Assembly: GCA_025354985.1 (NCBI GenBank)
Contig: JANXLU010000087.1
Span: 1-64,000 of the forward strand
Direction of reading: 5' to 3'
Length of the DNA: 64,000 nucleotides
DNA from: Chloroflexota bacterium
GTDB taxonomy: Bacteria > Chloroflexota > Anaerolineae > J036 > Brachytrichaceae
Below are positions 35,096-43,366 of the stretch, piece after piece; the first letter of the stretch is position 1, and each line of letters begins with the position of its first letter. The notes beneath the pieces are model-generated. The model did no database searches and was not told where the DNA came from. It worked only from the letters and a program-made list of their open reading frames with translations. The translations under genes were made by a program, and so were the position numbers.

Positions 35096-35710
35096 TTAGG
35101 GCTGAGACGCGCGGACTTTGTCGACGGCTTCCTTGATTACCTCATAGGGTTGCGCACCGCTGATCAAATACCGATTGTTGATCACGATGGCAGGCACGCC
35201 GTTTAGGCCGTAGTCCCGAGCCTGGTCAACGTCTGCAGTTACGAGCTCGTCCAGATCAACGCGCTCAAGCGCCTGCATGAATTCATCTTGATTTAGACCG
35301 GCCTCCACCGCGAGACCAGAGAGCATGACCAAGTCATCGATGCGAGCGGCGTCATGCCACATGGCCCGCAGTACGCGGGCGTGATATTGCTCGCCTCGCC
35401 CGGCCTCTTCGGCATACTTTGCCCCCACAAGCGCCGGACGCGAGTTTTGACCGCTGGGGCCGGAGTTTATGACCAGTCCATACTGCTGAAGAGCAACGGC
35501 GTTAAACCGCGGGCGACTGGCCTCAATCCGTTTCTTATATTCCTCCGGCATCGGCGGCGAGCCTGCCGGTCGCAATTCATAGGATCGCCATCGAATGCTT
35601 ACATCGTGGCCAAAATTCAGCTGGAGCTTCTCCAAACTGGAGGAGACAAGATAACACCACGGTCAGACAAAGTCCGACCAGACATCAATGTGAACCGACT
35701 TCGTGCTCAT
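35096..35710 (-). CDS. FrnE/DsbA-family thioredoxin-fold oxidoreductase with UPWC active site (predicted selenoprotein)
   Basis: The ORF track begins this gene at a TTG at 35635, but the frame extends upstream to an ATG at 35710. It reads MSTKSVHIDVWSDFV, then UGA (35663-35665), then PWCYLVSSSLEKLQ. In the FrnE/2-hydroxychromene-2-carboxylate isomerase-like DsbA family this position is the first Cys of the CPWC active site. The UGA therefore most simply encodes selenocysteine, giving a 204-residue UPWC protein. The remaining C-terminal part (NGVPAIVINNRYLISGAQ with the cis-Pro loop GVPA) is intact and family-typical. TACAAT lies 8 nt before the ATG. The alternative is a nonsense mutation that happens to hit the catalytic Cys codon. 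No selA, selB, selC or selD lies in the window. Confidence 0.75.
35627..35645 (-). promoter_or_regulatory. Candidate bacterial SECIS hairpin downstream of the UGA codon
   Basis: Read on the minus strand, CTCCA-GTT-TGGAG forms a perfect 5-bp stem with a 3-nt loop. Two further pairs lie below a single C-A mismatch. The loop begins with G-U, as in known bacterial SECIS loops, and starts 26 nt after the UGA, within the usual window of about 16-37 nt. Confidence 0.55.
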
Positions 35711-35741
35711 AGAGACTAATTGTAAACACTACTGGGAAGGG

Positions 35742-37076
35742 TTACGAAACGGGTGACCGCGCCTTGTGAATCTCATCGCCCAGCTTGCCCAAAATGCCAC
35801 GCCGCTCGCAATACATAATTAGCTCTATTACCTTGGCGGACTTGGTATCACCGGCAATATCCTCAAAATCCAAACCCATCGCAAAGCAAAGTGCTTTGAT
35901 TTCGGACATCGAGAAGCTGGTCGCGAGCTCATCTCGCAGGATAAAGCGATCTTGCGACGCAACAGGCGTATGCTCCGCCGTGGCACGCTGAACACCCGCG
36001 ATTGCATTGGCGAGTGAGGTGCTGATCGTGATGGTCGTATTGTTGACTGTTTGAATGATTGTATTACTCGAACCAGCGATCTGAACAACGCCGACACCGC
36101 CGCTCACGCTCTGAGAGGTTGCAGCAGCCGCAGCGGCAAGCGTGGTCACAACATCGTTGGCATCCGGAATGTCAACATCCTTGGCGTAGCCCGCACCCGC
36201 ATGCACGAGGGCAATCGGAAAATTTTGACCGGAGATTTTGTAGTCCGGGTTCTGGCCGTTCGGTGAATGCTCCTTGTTAACGCGCTTGTTCACGGTCTCA
36301 TCGAGGTAGGTGGCCAGCCCAAGCACGCCAACTGCAGTTTCCCGGGTATTCAACTGCAGCGTGTGAGCGTGTCCAATCAGTGCCTGAATCACATAATAGG
36401 TAAAGACGCTCATACTGCCATCCAGCAAAACCCAGGATTTCTCTTCACCTTGAGACGAACTTATGACCGTTCGACCGTGCATCAGTGACAAACTTTCCGC
36501 CACGCCTTTGGCTCCCTTAAGTTCTACATCGTTCGTGGAAATGGCCTTGGAATCAGGCGCCAGAAAGCCATCAATAGGTGCAGCGGCAGAACGGATGATC
36601 GGGACGTTCTTGGCAAGCGCGCCGATTCCACCCGCCCGGCAGCAATCCAGCAGCACCAGCAGCCGCTGTGGGTTGAGCGCATTGATCCCGTCGGAAAAAT
36701 CAACAGCGGCAAGCGATGTGGCGCGCAGCGACACAGCGTCGACGTCATAGGGAATCAAATAGTATCCCGCCTCATCGCGGTGGCCGTGACCGGTGTAGTA
36801 GACAACGGCCGTCGCATTGCCACTCACATCTGCATTCAACTTGTCGCGCAGCCAACCAAGCGCACCCAGAATATTGGCGCGTGTAGCGTTCATGCCGCTT
36901 ACGATCTTGATATTTTCCGCCGGGTAACAGCAGTGTTCCGGGCTGGCAAGCACGCCTGCAAAAGCGTCTACATCGCGCTTGACCGCAGGCAGTTTTAGGT
37001 CATTTACGAGGCTGTCATCGACGCAGATGAGCAAGGCGTAGCCGTGGTTAAAAACTGGTGGGGTTGGATTTGGCAT
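35742..37076 (-). CDS. Caspase-like (C14) protein with C-terminal effector-associated/death-like domain
   Basis: The N-terminal 240 residues form a caspase-hemoglobinase fold. The catalytic His is in VVYYTGHGHRDEAG (His97) and the catalytic Cys in LLVLLDCCRAGG (Cys146). Residues 378-444 form a small all-helical adaptor (FSMSEIKALCFAMGLDFEDI ... ERRGILGKL) of the death-like/effector-associated type found in bacterial conflict proteins. Between them lies a low-complexity strand-rich segment, GVGVVQIAGSSNTIIQ, that resembles amyloid signalling motifs. The protein is cytosolic with no signal peptide. It probably recruits to a partner with a matching adaptor domain and cleaves proteins on activation. 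No such partner is adjacent. Confidence 0.8.
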   Translation of the reverse strand: MPNPTPPVFNHGYALLICVDDSLVNDLKLPAVKRDVDAFAGVLASPEHCCYPAENIKIVSGMNATRANILGALGWLRDKLNADVSGNATAVVYYTGHGHRDEAGYYLIPYDVDAVSLRATSLAAVDFSDGINALNPQRLLVLLDCCRAGGIGALAKNVPIIRSAAAPIDGFLAPDSKAISTNDVELKGAKGVAESLSLMHGRTVISSSQGEEKSWVLLDGSMSVFTYYVIQALIGHAHTLQLNTRETAVGVLGLATYLDETVNKRVNKEHSPNGQNPDYKISGQNFPIALVHAGAGYAKDVDIPDANDVVTTLAAAAAATSQSVSGGVGVVQIAGSSNTIIQTVNNTTITISTSLANAIAGVQRATAEHTPVASQDRFILRDELATSFSMSEIKALCFAMGLDFEDIAGDTKSAKVIELIMYCERRGILGKLGDEIHKARSPVS

Positions 37077-37124
37077 GATGAACGATTCATTCCAGCAACA
37101 CCAGTAGTTTATGCCAAAACGCGC

Positions 37125-38978
37125 CTATTCCACTGTTACGCTCTTTGCCAAATTGCGGGGTTGATCCACATCGCAGCCTCTGCGGACCGCCATTTCATAG
37201 GCCAGCCGTTGCATCGGAATAGCGGTGATAACCGGAGACAACAACGGGTGAGTGACCGGGACATACATCACGCGGTCGGCGCGCTTTGCAATTTCGGTGT
37301 CGCCCTCGGTTGCGACTGCAATTACCTTACCCCCGCGCGCCTTGACCTGCTCCACCTGTGACAGCATTTTTTCATAAACCGCGTCCTTAATGCAAATACA
37401 CACGACCGGCATTCGCTCATCGATGAGCGCGATTGGACCGTGTTTCATCTCGCCGGCCGGGTATCCTTCCGCGTGAATGTAGCTGACTTCCTTGAGCTTT
37501 AAGGCGCCTTCCAAGGCAATAGGGTAGTTGATGCCACGGCCGAGAAATAGGAAGTGTTCGCGGTCATGAAACTCGGAGGCGAGCTCGGCATAAATACTAT
37601 TCTTGTCCAGTACTTGACTCATGAGCGACGGCAAATGGGACAGTTGTTGGGCAAGGGCGAAGCTGGCGCCAGAGTGACCGTCGCGTGCTTGGGCAAGCGC
37701 GCACGCAAGCAGGTACTGATCCACGATACTAGCCAGAAAGGTCTTCGTGCTGCACACGCCGATCTCGGGTCCTGCACGCATCGCAATGGTGCCATCACTC
37801 ACGCGCTGCGCCTGGGACCCTATGTTGTTCACGATGCTCCAGATTCGTGCGCCCTTTTCGCGACCCTCGGCCATTGCGGCCAGCGTGTCCGCCGTTTCGC
37901 CGGATTGCGTAATACCCAGCACCGCATGAGTGGATTGAATCAATGGATCACGATAGCGTAATTCACTGCCATGTTCCACTTCAACCGGAATACGCGCAAT
38001 ACCCTCGATCAGAAACTTGCCCACCATTGCCGAATACAGGCTGGTTCCACACGCCGCTGTGAATATCTTTGAAGGTAGCAAACCGCCGTTCAGCGGATTC
38101 AAGGCATCCAGCATCACCCGCCCGGTGGCAAAGTCGACCCGTCCACGGATGGTGTCGGTAATTGCGCGGGCCTGCTCGAATATTTCCTTTTGCATGAAGT
38201 GGCGATACTCGCCCTTCTCGGCGCTGACCATGTCATAAGGTATGTTTGTGACCGTTTTGGAAACCTCGCCGCCGTTGATCGTTCGCACCCGAAAGCCCGA
38301 CCGCTGAATTACCGCCACTTCTTGATTTTCAAGAAATGCGATCCGCCGGGTGTGCTCCAATATGCCGGGGATATCTGAGGCTAGAAACATTTCGCCGGCG
38401 CCAATACCGACTACAACGCCCCCGGCGTTGCCAATACGACAGGCGATGATCTTATCGGGTTCATCCAGGCTGAGCAACACAATGGCCTGCGAGCCACGGA
38501 GTCGCGCAAATGTAGCATGCGCAGCCCGCTCAAATAACATTCCGGCGGTCATGTAACCCGCCACCAGATGAACAATTACCTCGGTGTCGGTCTCGCTGGT
38601 AAATACTGCACCGGTCGCCAGGAGCTCATGGCGCAAATCGATTGCGTTTTCAACAATGCCATTGTGAACAACCGCCACGCGACCATTCATGCTGACGTGA
38701 GGGTGTGCATTGGCCTCGGTCACTCCGCCATGTGTGGCCCATCGGGTGTGCCCCATGCCGATCGAGTAGCCGCGCGCGTCCGCATCATCCCATTCAACCG
38801 AATGCAGTTTGCGTTCGAGATTAACCAGCTTGCCCGTCGCGCGTTCCGTTAGCAGCCGATCAACGCCCAGCAAAGCCACGCCGGCCGAGTCATAACCACG
38901 GTATTCCAATTTACGCAATCCACCGATCACGATATCAGTGGCGTGTTGCGGACCAATGTAACCAACGATTCCACACAT
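37125..38978 (-). CDS. glmS: Glutamine-fructose-6-phosphate aminotransferase (isomerizing)
   Basis: The enzyme makes glucosamine-6-phosphate from fructose-6-phosphate and glutamine, the first step of amino-sugar synthesis for the cell wall. The glutaminase domain starts at MCGIVGYIGP with nucleophile Cys2. Two SIS domains follow (AACGTSLYSA, GITQSGETADTLAA, FLFLGRGINYPIALEGALKLKE). The C-terminus PRNLAKSVTVE is the canonical one. Length 617 is typical. I see no obvious glmS ribozyme in the short leader. Confidence 0.97.
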   Translation of the reverse strand: MCGIVGYIGPQHATDIVIGGLRKLEYRGYDSAGVALLGVDRLLTERATGKLVNLERKLHSVEWDDADARGYSIGMGHTRWATHGGVTEANAHPHVSMNGRVAVVHNGIVENAIDLRHELLATGAVFTSETDTEVIVHLVAGYMTAGMLFERAAHATFARLRGSQAIVLLSLDEPDKIIACRIGNAGGVVVGIGAGEMFLASDIPGILEHTRRIAFLENQEVAVIQRSGFRVRTINGGEVSKTVTNIPYDMVSAEKGEYRHFMQKEIFEQARAITDTIRGRVDFATGRVMLDALNPLNGGLLPSKIFTAACGTSLYSAMVGKFLIEGIARIPVEVEHGSELRYRDPLIQSTHAVLGITQSGETADTLAAMAEGREKGARIWSIVNNIGSQAQRVSDGTIAMRAGPEIGVCSTKTFLASIVDQYLLACALAQARDGHSGASFALAQQLSHLPSLMSQVLDKNSIYAELASEFHDREHFLFLGRGINYPIALEGALKLKEVSYIHAEGYPAGEMKHGPIALIDERMPVVCICIKDAVYEKMLSQVEQVKARGGKVIAVATEGDTEIAKRADRVMYVPVTHPLLSPVITAIPMQRLAYEMAVRRGCDVDQPRNLAKSVTVE

Positions 38979-38988
38979 CAGGTAAAGC

Positions 38989-39027
38989 GGAAGGCGCCAT
39001 CACCGTTGCATAGTGATGGCGCCTTCC
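38989..39027 (-). terminator. 15-bp hairpin between the SH3-glycosidase gene and glmS
   Basis: GGAAGGCGCCATCAC pairs perfectly with its complement across a 9-nt loop, directly downstream of the SH3-glycosidase stop and 11 nt before glmS on the same strand. On the minus strand only a short CTTT follows, so termination may be partial. The stem could also shield the glmS leader. Confidence 0.6.
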
Positions 39028-39048
39028 ATTAAGCAATCAGAACAGGTG

Positions 39049-40815
39049 CTATCGGCCCATGGCCGCACGCAGACTGCCGCATGTTGGACAGGAATTGTCT
39101 GGTCGCAGGATCGAATAACCAGCCTGTGGGTCGCTGTCAAACTGGCGGAAATTCCAATTCCAGATGATGCCGAGGCGTGCACGGCCACTTTGGCGCAGCA
39201 GCGTTACCATCCTGCCTTCCCATTCAGCCTGGTTCCCCAACGTTATGTTATTTCCCCACGAAAATCCACCAGGCAAGCTACCAGCAATGCCGTCTTTTGT
39301 TACGTAACCCATTTCGGTAAAGCAAATGGGTCGCGCACCATGAATGCTGTTCCAGGTGGTATCAAAGGTGCCCCAGAAATACCAGGAATAATGACCGCTC
39401 GGATCACCGCCATCGCGCATGTCGGGCGGATGTGGACTGCCATTAAAGTGCGCGCCCTGACAATCCATGTAGTTGGTGCCTCCAGCCGCATACACACGCT
39501 CCAGGAAACGGTTGTCATCACAAACATCACCGCGACAATTGCCGCCGGCGTAGCCGGTGGGTGCGCTGGCGGCTGCAATAACCATGGTTCCACCATTGGC
39601 AGCTTTGATAGCGTTGTAGCTGGCCTTTAGCAAATTGACATAGGTATCGGGGTTCACCTTGTTGTTGCCTCCACCGCCCCATTCGCGGTCCAGGTTTGGC
39701 TCGTTCCAAACCTCGATGGCATCGGCGCCTTGACGCGCGATGCCGGCCACTTGGGCGGCAAACTCGCCGTGATAACCCGTGTCGGGAGCGCGACCGCGAT
39801 CACCAATCGCGCCAATGAGCACCTTTAGCCCGGCACCATGCGCAGCACCAATAACGCTGCCCAAATCTGGCGCCCCGCCACCACCCATAACCACTTGATA
39901 TTTGATCCAGTCGGCACCGGCCTCGCTCTTCAGCCTACCCAGTGAATTCAAATCCTTTACGTGTGCGCCAAGTTCAAAACCGCCCGTAGCTCCGGCGCCG
40001 GCCACGGGCGCTGCGGCTGCGGCTGCTGCCGGGATGGCAGCTGGCGCACCACCGCTGGATTTGGTGAGCGCAGTAAACACATAGGCCTGCTTGCCCTGGT
40101 AGTTTATTTTTGTCCACTCCCCGGACGTGCCAAGGACAGGCGCGCTCTCGTTGCTACCGAGCGCGCCAACAATGTCTTGATCCAAGCCGGGGCCGGACCG
40201 CACGTTTAGCGAATCTACGATAGGCGTTACTGATGCGCCGCCTGCTGCGGCCGCAGCGGTTGGGGTCGCAGCGGTTGGGGCTGCGCCACCGCCAGAGGTC
40301 AAAGCCGTGAATACATAGGCTTGAAAGCCCTTAAAGTTCACTTTGGTCCACTCACCAGAGGAGCCCAGCACCGCAGCACGTTCGCCACTGTTTAGCTGAC
40401 CAACGATCTCCTGATCCAAACCGGGACCTGAGCGAACGTTTACATAATCACCGGTTGGCGTGACAGAATTTCCGGCGGGTGCTGCTGCGGGTGCGGTGCC
40501 CGCCGCGGGTGCACTCCCGCCTGCAGACGTGTAGGCCGCAAAGACGTAGGTCTGGTAGCCTTGAAAGTCAATCTTCAACCAGTCGCCCTGCGTCGCAATC
40601 ACGCGCACAGCGGTGCCTTCGCTCAATAGGCCGACAATTTGAGCATCATAGCTTGGACCGGATCGAACATTCAGGCTCGGCACGGTCACGGTAACGGTGC
40701 CACCTTGCTGCATCAGCGCCGACGGTGTGGCCGCCGAAACCAATCCAGTACCAGAGGTCAGGCTCGCAAGTGTAAGCGCGCCAGCAGCAGCCAAAGATAT
40801 CAGTCGTTTACTCAT
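39049..40815 (-). CDS. Secreted protein with three SH3b domains and a clan GH-A glycosidase-like domain
   Basis: A signal peptide (KRLISLAAAGALTLASLTSG..VSA) precedes three bacterial SH3 repeats, each with LNVRSGP or VNVRSGP and ending YVFxALT/YVFAAYT. They are separated by Ala/Pro-rich linkers. Residues about 280-588 form a TIM-barrel glycosidase-like domain. Its candidate acid/base Glu is in EVWNEPNLDREW and its candidate nucleophile in CFTEMGY. The SH3b repeats probably bind the cell wall or a glycan and keep the enzyme at the surface. The substrate is unknown. The ATG abuts the stop of the upstream small membrane protein gene (TGAATG), so the two are coupled. Confidence 0.78.
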   Translation of the reverse strand: MSKRLISLAAAGALTLASLTSGTGLVSAATPSALMQQGGTVTVTVPSLNVRSGPSYDAQIVGLLSEGTAVRVIATQGDWLKIDFQGYQTYVFAAYTSAGGSAPAAGTAPAAAPAGNSVTPTGDYVNVRSGPGLDQEIVGQLNSGERAAVLGSSGEWTKVNFKGFQAYVFTALTSGGGAAPTAATPTAAAAAGGASVTPIVDSLNVRSGPGLDQDIVGALGSNESAPVLGTSGEWTKINYQGKQAYVFTALTKSSGGAPAAIPAAAAAAAPVAGAGATGGFELGAHVKDLNSLGRLKSEAGADWIKYQVVMGGGGAPDLGSVIGAAHGAGLKVLIGAIGDRGRAPDTGYHGEFAAQVAGIARQGADAIEVWNEPNLDREWGGGGNNKVNPDTYVNLLKASYNAIKAANGGTMVIAAASAPTGYAGGNCRGDVCDDNRFLERVYAAGGTNYMDCQGAHFNGSPHPPDMRDGGDPSGHYSWYFWGTFDTTWNSIHGARPICFTEMGYVTKDGIAGSLPGGFSWGNNITLGNQAEWEGRMVTLLRQSGRARLGIIWNWNFRQFDSDPQAGYSILRPDNSCPTCGSLRAAMGR

Positions 40816-41046
40816 TCAGATTTGGATCTCCTTATCGCGGTCTTGTATTTCAATTTGAGCGCTGTCACGCCGACGGGAGGTTACAACCGAGGCGATCACC
40901 AATGCTGCGATCACGATTGCGAACAATCCCAAAATGGCAAAAACAAACTCAAATATGCCCGTGCCTGGCAATGTTGAAAGCGGAATGGTTAGAAACATGA
41001 GCACGAAAACGAGGATGGGCCATTGCCCGTTGAGTCGCTTTAGCAT
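40816..41046 (-). CDS. Small two-helix membrane protein
   Basis: The 76-residue protein has two hydrophobic helices (WPILVFVLMFLTIPLSTL and FEFVFAILGLFAIVIAALVIASVV), then a charged tail SRRRDSAQIEIQDRDKEIQI. No family is recognised. Its stop codon touches the start of the SH3-glycosidase gene, so they form an operon, and it may help place or export that protein. Confidence 0.6.
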   Translation of the reverse strand: MLKRLNGQWPILVFVLMFLTIPLSTLPGTGIFEFVFAILGLFAIVIAALVIASVVTSRRRDSAQIEIQDRDKEIQI

Positions 41047-41065
41047 GGGTTACGATTCATTTTAC

Positions 41066-41695
41066 ATGAGGCACTTGGCAAAATTTGCTTTTGAAGTTCT
41101 ATATGGACCGCTGGCCTGGCTCTACGATGTCGTTGCTTGGATGGCATCATTGGGTGAGTGGCAACGATGGGGAGCCTGCGCCCTGGCCTTCGTCAGACCT
41201 GACGACAAGGTGTTGGAGATCGCACATGGACCCGGGCACTTATACGGTTCGTTGCAACGGACCTGCGCGCTGGCAGTTGGTATCGACCGGTCCCGCCAGA
41301 TGGGCTTAATTGCGCACCGCACTGTCAAGGCAGGCTTATTTGCCCAGGCAGATGCGTCCCGATTGCCATTCTTGGATGAATCTTTTGACTGCATGGTCAC
41401 CACTTTTCCCGCACCCTTTATCTTTTGGGCGGAAACGCTTTGCGAAGCTAGGCGGATATTGACACCCGGTGGCAGGTTGATCATCGTGCCCGGAGCCACA
41501 TTTTTGAAAGACACCCTGCTTGGGCAGGCGCTCAACCTAGTTTATCGGGCTACCGGTCAATCAACGGTCAGCACGTTGTACATACACAGGCATGTCCTAG
41601 CCAACGGATTTAGCCTAACCGAGCACTTTGTGCGCACCAAACGAGCAACGGTTACGATTTGGGCGTGCACACCCATCATGACCACGCTGGGATAA
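41066..41695 (+). CDS. Class I SAM-dependent methyltransferase
   Basis: Motif I appears as VLEIAHGPGHLYGSL, with Asp of GIDRS as the ribose-binding acid. Motif II/III regions are FDCMVTTFPAPF and ARRILTPGGRLIIV, typical of methyltransferase type 11 enzymes. The N-terminus FEVLYGPLAWLYDVVAW resembles menaquinone/lipid-type methyltransferases. The ORF track extends 44 residues upstream into the divergent gene. I choose MRHLAKFAFEV (41066), though 41045 is possible. The substrate is unknown. The ccmB-like gene begins 10 nt after the stop. Confidence 0.8.
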   Translation: MRHLAKFAFEVLYGPLAWLYDVVAWMASLGEWQRWGACALAFVRPDDKVLEIAHGPGHLYGSLQRTCALAVGIDRSRQMGLIAHRTVKAGLFAQADASRLPFLDESFDCMVTTFPAPFIFWAETLCEARRILTPGGRLIIVPGATFLKDTLLGQALNLVYRATGQSTVSTLYIHRHVLANGFSLTEHFVRTKRATVTIWACTPIMTTLG

Positions 41696-41705
41696 TTCGC
41701 GCGTC

Positions 41706-42377
41706 TTGACTTCCTATATTGCCGCCGTAATCGCGCTGATACGCAAGGATGCCTTGCTCGAACTACGGGCCAAAGAGAGCATTAGCGCCATGCTCCTCTT
41801 TGCAGTAATGGCCATTGTTATGTTAAATTTTGGTCTGCGACTGCGTGCCAGTGGTATGCGCGAGTTGGCTCCCAGTGTGCTATGGATTGCAATCGTGTTT
41901 GCGGGAACGCTGGGCATTGGGCGCAACATGGCGGGTGAAACAGTGCATGGCGCCTTTGACGCGCTTCTTCTTGCACCGCATGACCCCTCTTATATTTTTG
42001 CGGGCAAAGCACTGACCAATACGCTTCACATGTTCATCACCGGTTTATTGTGTTTGCCACTCTCGGCGATTTTCTTTGATGAACGACTGCTTCACCCTGG
42101 AGTGATACTGGTCCTTGCAATAGGCACGCTAGGCTACGCCGGCGCCGGGACGCTCACTGCCATCCTTGCCGCCAATACGCGCGCGCGAGACGTGCTGTTG
42201 CCGATACTACTGTTTCCGCTGGTGCTTCCACTTATGGTTGCCTGCGTCCTGGCAACGGCAGGTTTTGTGGATGGCCTACCGTTTGCCGACTTTGGTTCAT
42301 GGCTGGGCGTGGGTGCAGGCTTCGCGGCGATCTTTTGGGCGGCCGGACTCCTATTGTTCGAATATGTGGTGGATTGA
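41706..42377 (+). CDS. ccmB: Haem exporter/cytochrome c maturation permease CcmB
   Basis: The 223-residue protein has about six transmembrane helices. It carries the family landmarks KDALLELRAKESISAMLLF, IVFAGTLGIGRNMAGETVHGAFDALLLAP and GTLTAILAANTRARDVLLPILLFPLVLPL. CcmB works with the ATPase CcmA and with CcmC/D in attaching haem to apocytochromes c. Here it stands alone: no ccmA, ccmC or ccmE is adjacent. The start is TTG. The two secreted CxxCH proteins in this window could be clients of such a system. Confidence 0.9.
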   Translation: MTSYIAAVIALIRKDALLELRAKESISAMLLFAVMAIVMLNFGLRLRASGMRELAPSVLWIAIVFAGTLGIGRNMAGETVHGAFDALLLAPHDPSYIFAGKALTNTLHMFITGLLCLPLSAIFFDERLLHPGVILVLAIGTLGYAGAGTLTAILAANTRARDVLLPILLFPLVLPLMVACVLATAGFVDGLPFADFGSWLGVGAGFAAIFWAAGLLLFEYVVD

Positions 42378-42416
42378 GTGACATGATTTGGCGCGAATGG
42401 CCTGATCATGGCTGGC

Positions 42417-43343
42417 TTACGCCTCCGGCGGGCGACCATTGCGATTTGTCGCGTCAGCCTCGAGCTGCACTGTTTGATCGTATCCGCCGGTCTTAAGTGC
42501 ATCACGAACCAGCTGAAGCACTTTGCGGCGGGGTTGCTTGTTTTGTGTGCTGCGAATGGCCTGCAGGTAATAGTAGGTAAACGCTCCATTTGGTCTGCCG
42601 TTAAACGTGGCATCGGCACTAGTTTGGTCGGATCGGCACCCCGCCCACAAAATGTGGTGGCTTTCGGTCGATACGGTATCGACCAATGTTTTGGAGGATG
42701 AGCCGGGATCATTGATCCCAGGCAACGCACGCTTGGGCTTGGCAACCCGGTGGGTGCCTTCACGCAGATCAGCCAACCCGCGCGCCGGCAACGCGCGAAG
42801 CCGGTCAAAGGCGGTAAACGTCGGGGGCGGAAGGTATCGCGGCTTTGGTCGGTCTGGAAACCCCATCAGGTCAATCGGTCGCAGACCAGTACCGCTGTGA
42901 CAGGTGTCAAAGTAGCACTCCAACAAAACGTCGTCCGGAAGTTGAACAAAAAGATCATGCAACTCATCGTCGATGATGACGTGATCCGTGTCCCACTGAT
43001 CACCGTTTTGTTGCAAGTCATGCGGGCAAAATGCTTCATCGGCCTGATCGGCTTCATCCCCACTGATGTCCGGCACCTGGGTGCCGTGGGATGACATAAG
43101 AAATACGATGTACTTGACGCTACCAGCCTTTGCGGCAGCAACCAGCGTGGTCAGGTTGCTGAGGATATTCACCTTGGTGGCTTGGGCATCATGTAATAGG
43201 GTGATGTCATCGTCGGAAAAATGCAGCGTATCCTTTAGCAAGGCAGCAAAATCAAAGGTGTCATTGACACAGCCCTTTAATGTGGCATTTGGCAAAAACT
43301 GAAATTGATTAACCCCCACCAACAGCGCTCTTCGATTGGACAT
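42417..43343 (-). CDS. Caspase-like (C14) cysteine peptidase
   Basis: The 308-residue protein is a single caspase-like domain. It begins NRRALLVGVNQF, has the catalytic His86 in FLMSSHGTQVPD and the catalytic Cys148 in YFDTCHSGTG. The GDEADQADEAFCPHD loop between them is typical of type I metacaspase-like bacterial proteins that bind calcium. No adaptor or signal peptide is present. An ATG with a strong AGGAGG seven nucleotides upstream and a near-consensus promoter set this gene apart from the leaderless genes around it. It may take part in regulated cell death or protein processing. Confidence 0.88.
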   Translation of the reverse strand: MSNRRALLVGVNQFQFLPNATLKGCVNDTFDFAALLKDTLHFSDDDITLLHDAQATKVNILSNLTTLVAAAKAGSVKYIVFLMSSHGTQVPDISGDEADQADEAFCPHDLQQNGDQWDTDHVIIDDELHDLFVQLPDDVLLECYFDTCHSGTGLRPIDLMGFPDRPKPRYLPPPTFTAFDRLRALPARGLADLREGTHRVAKPKRALPGINDPGSSSKTLVDTVSTESHHILWAGCRSDQTSADATFNGRPNGAFTYYYLQAIRSTQNKQPRRKVLQLVRDALKTGGYDQTVQLEADATNRNGRPPEA

Positions 43344-43366
43344 GATTTACCTCCTGATGCTCAAAG

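Noticed and set aside
35096-35635. ORF-track version of the FrnE-like gene starting at a TTG
   Set aside because: It would begin after the active site and lack the first beta strand. The upstream frame with UGA restores the complete family N-terminus and a promoter.
38979-39048. glmS ribozyme or riboswitch upstream of glmS
   Set aside because: The glmS leader is too short and holds only a simple hairpin; no ribozyme core is recognisable.
42134-42808. 224-residue ORF across the ccmB and caspase 3' ends
   Set aside because: Out of frame with both real genes, rich in Ser/Arg/Pro as shadow frames are, no family features.
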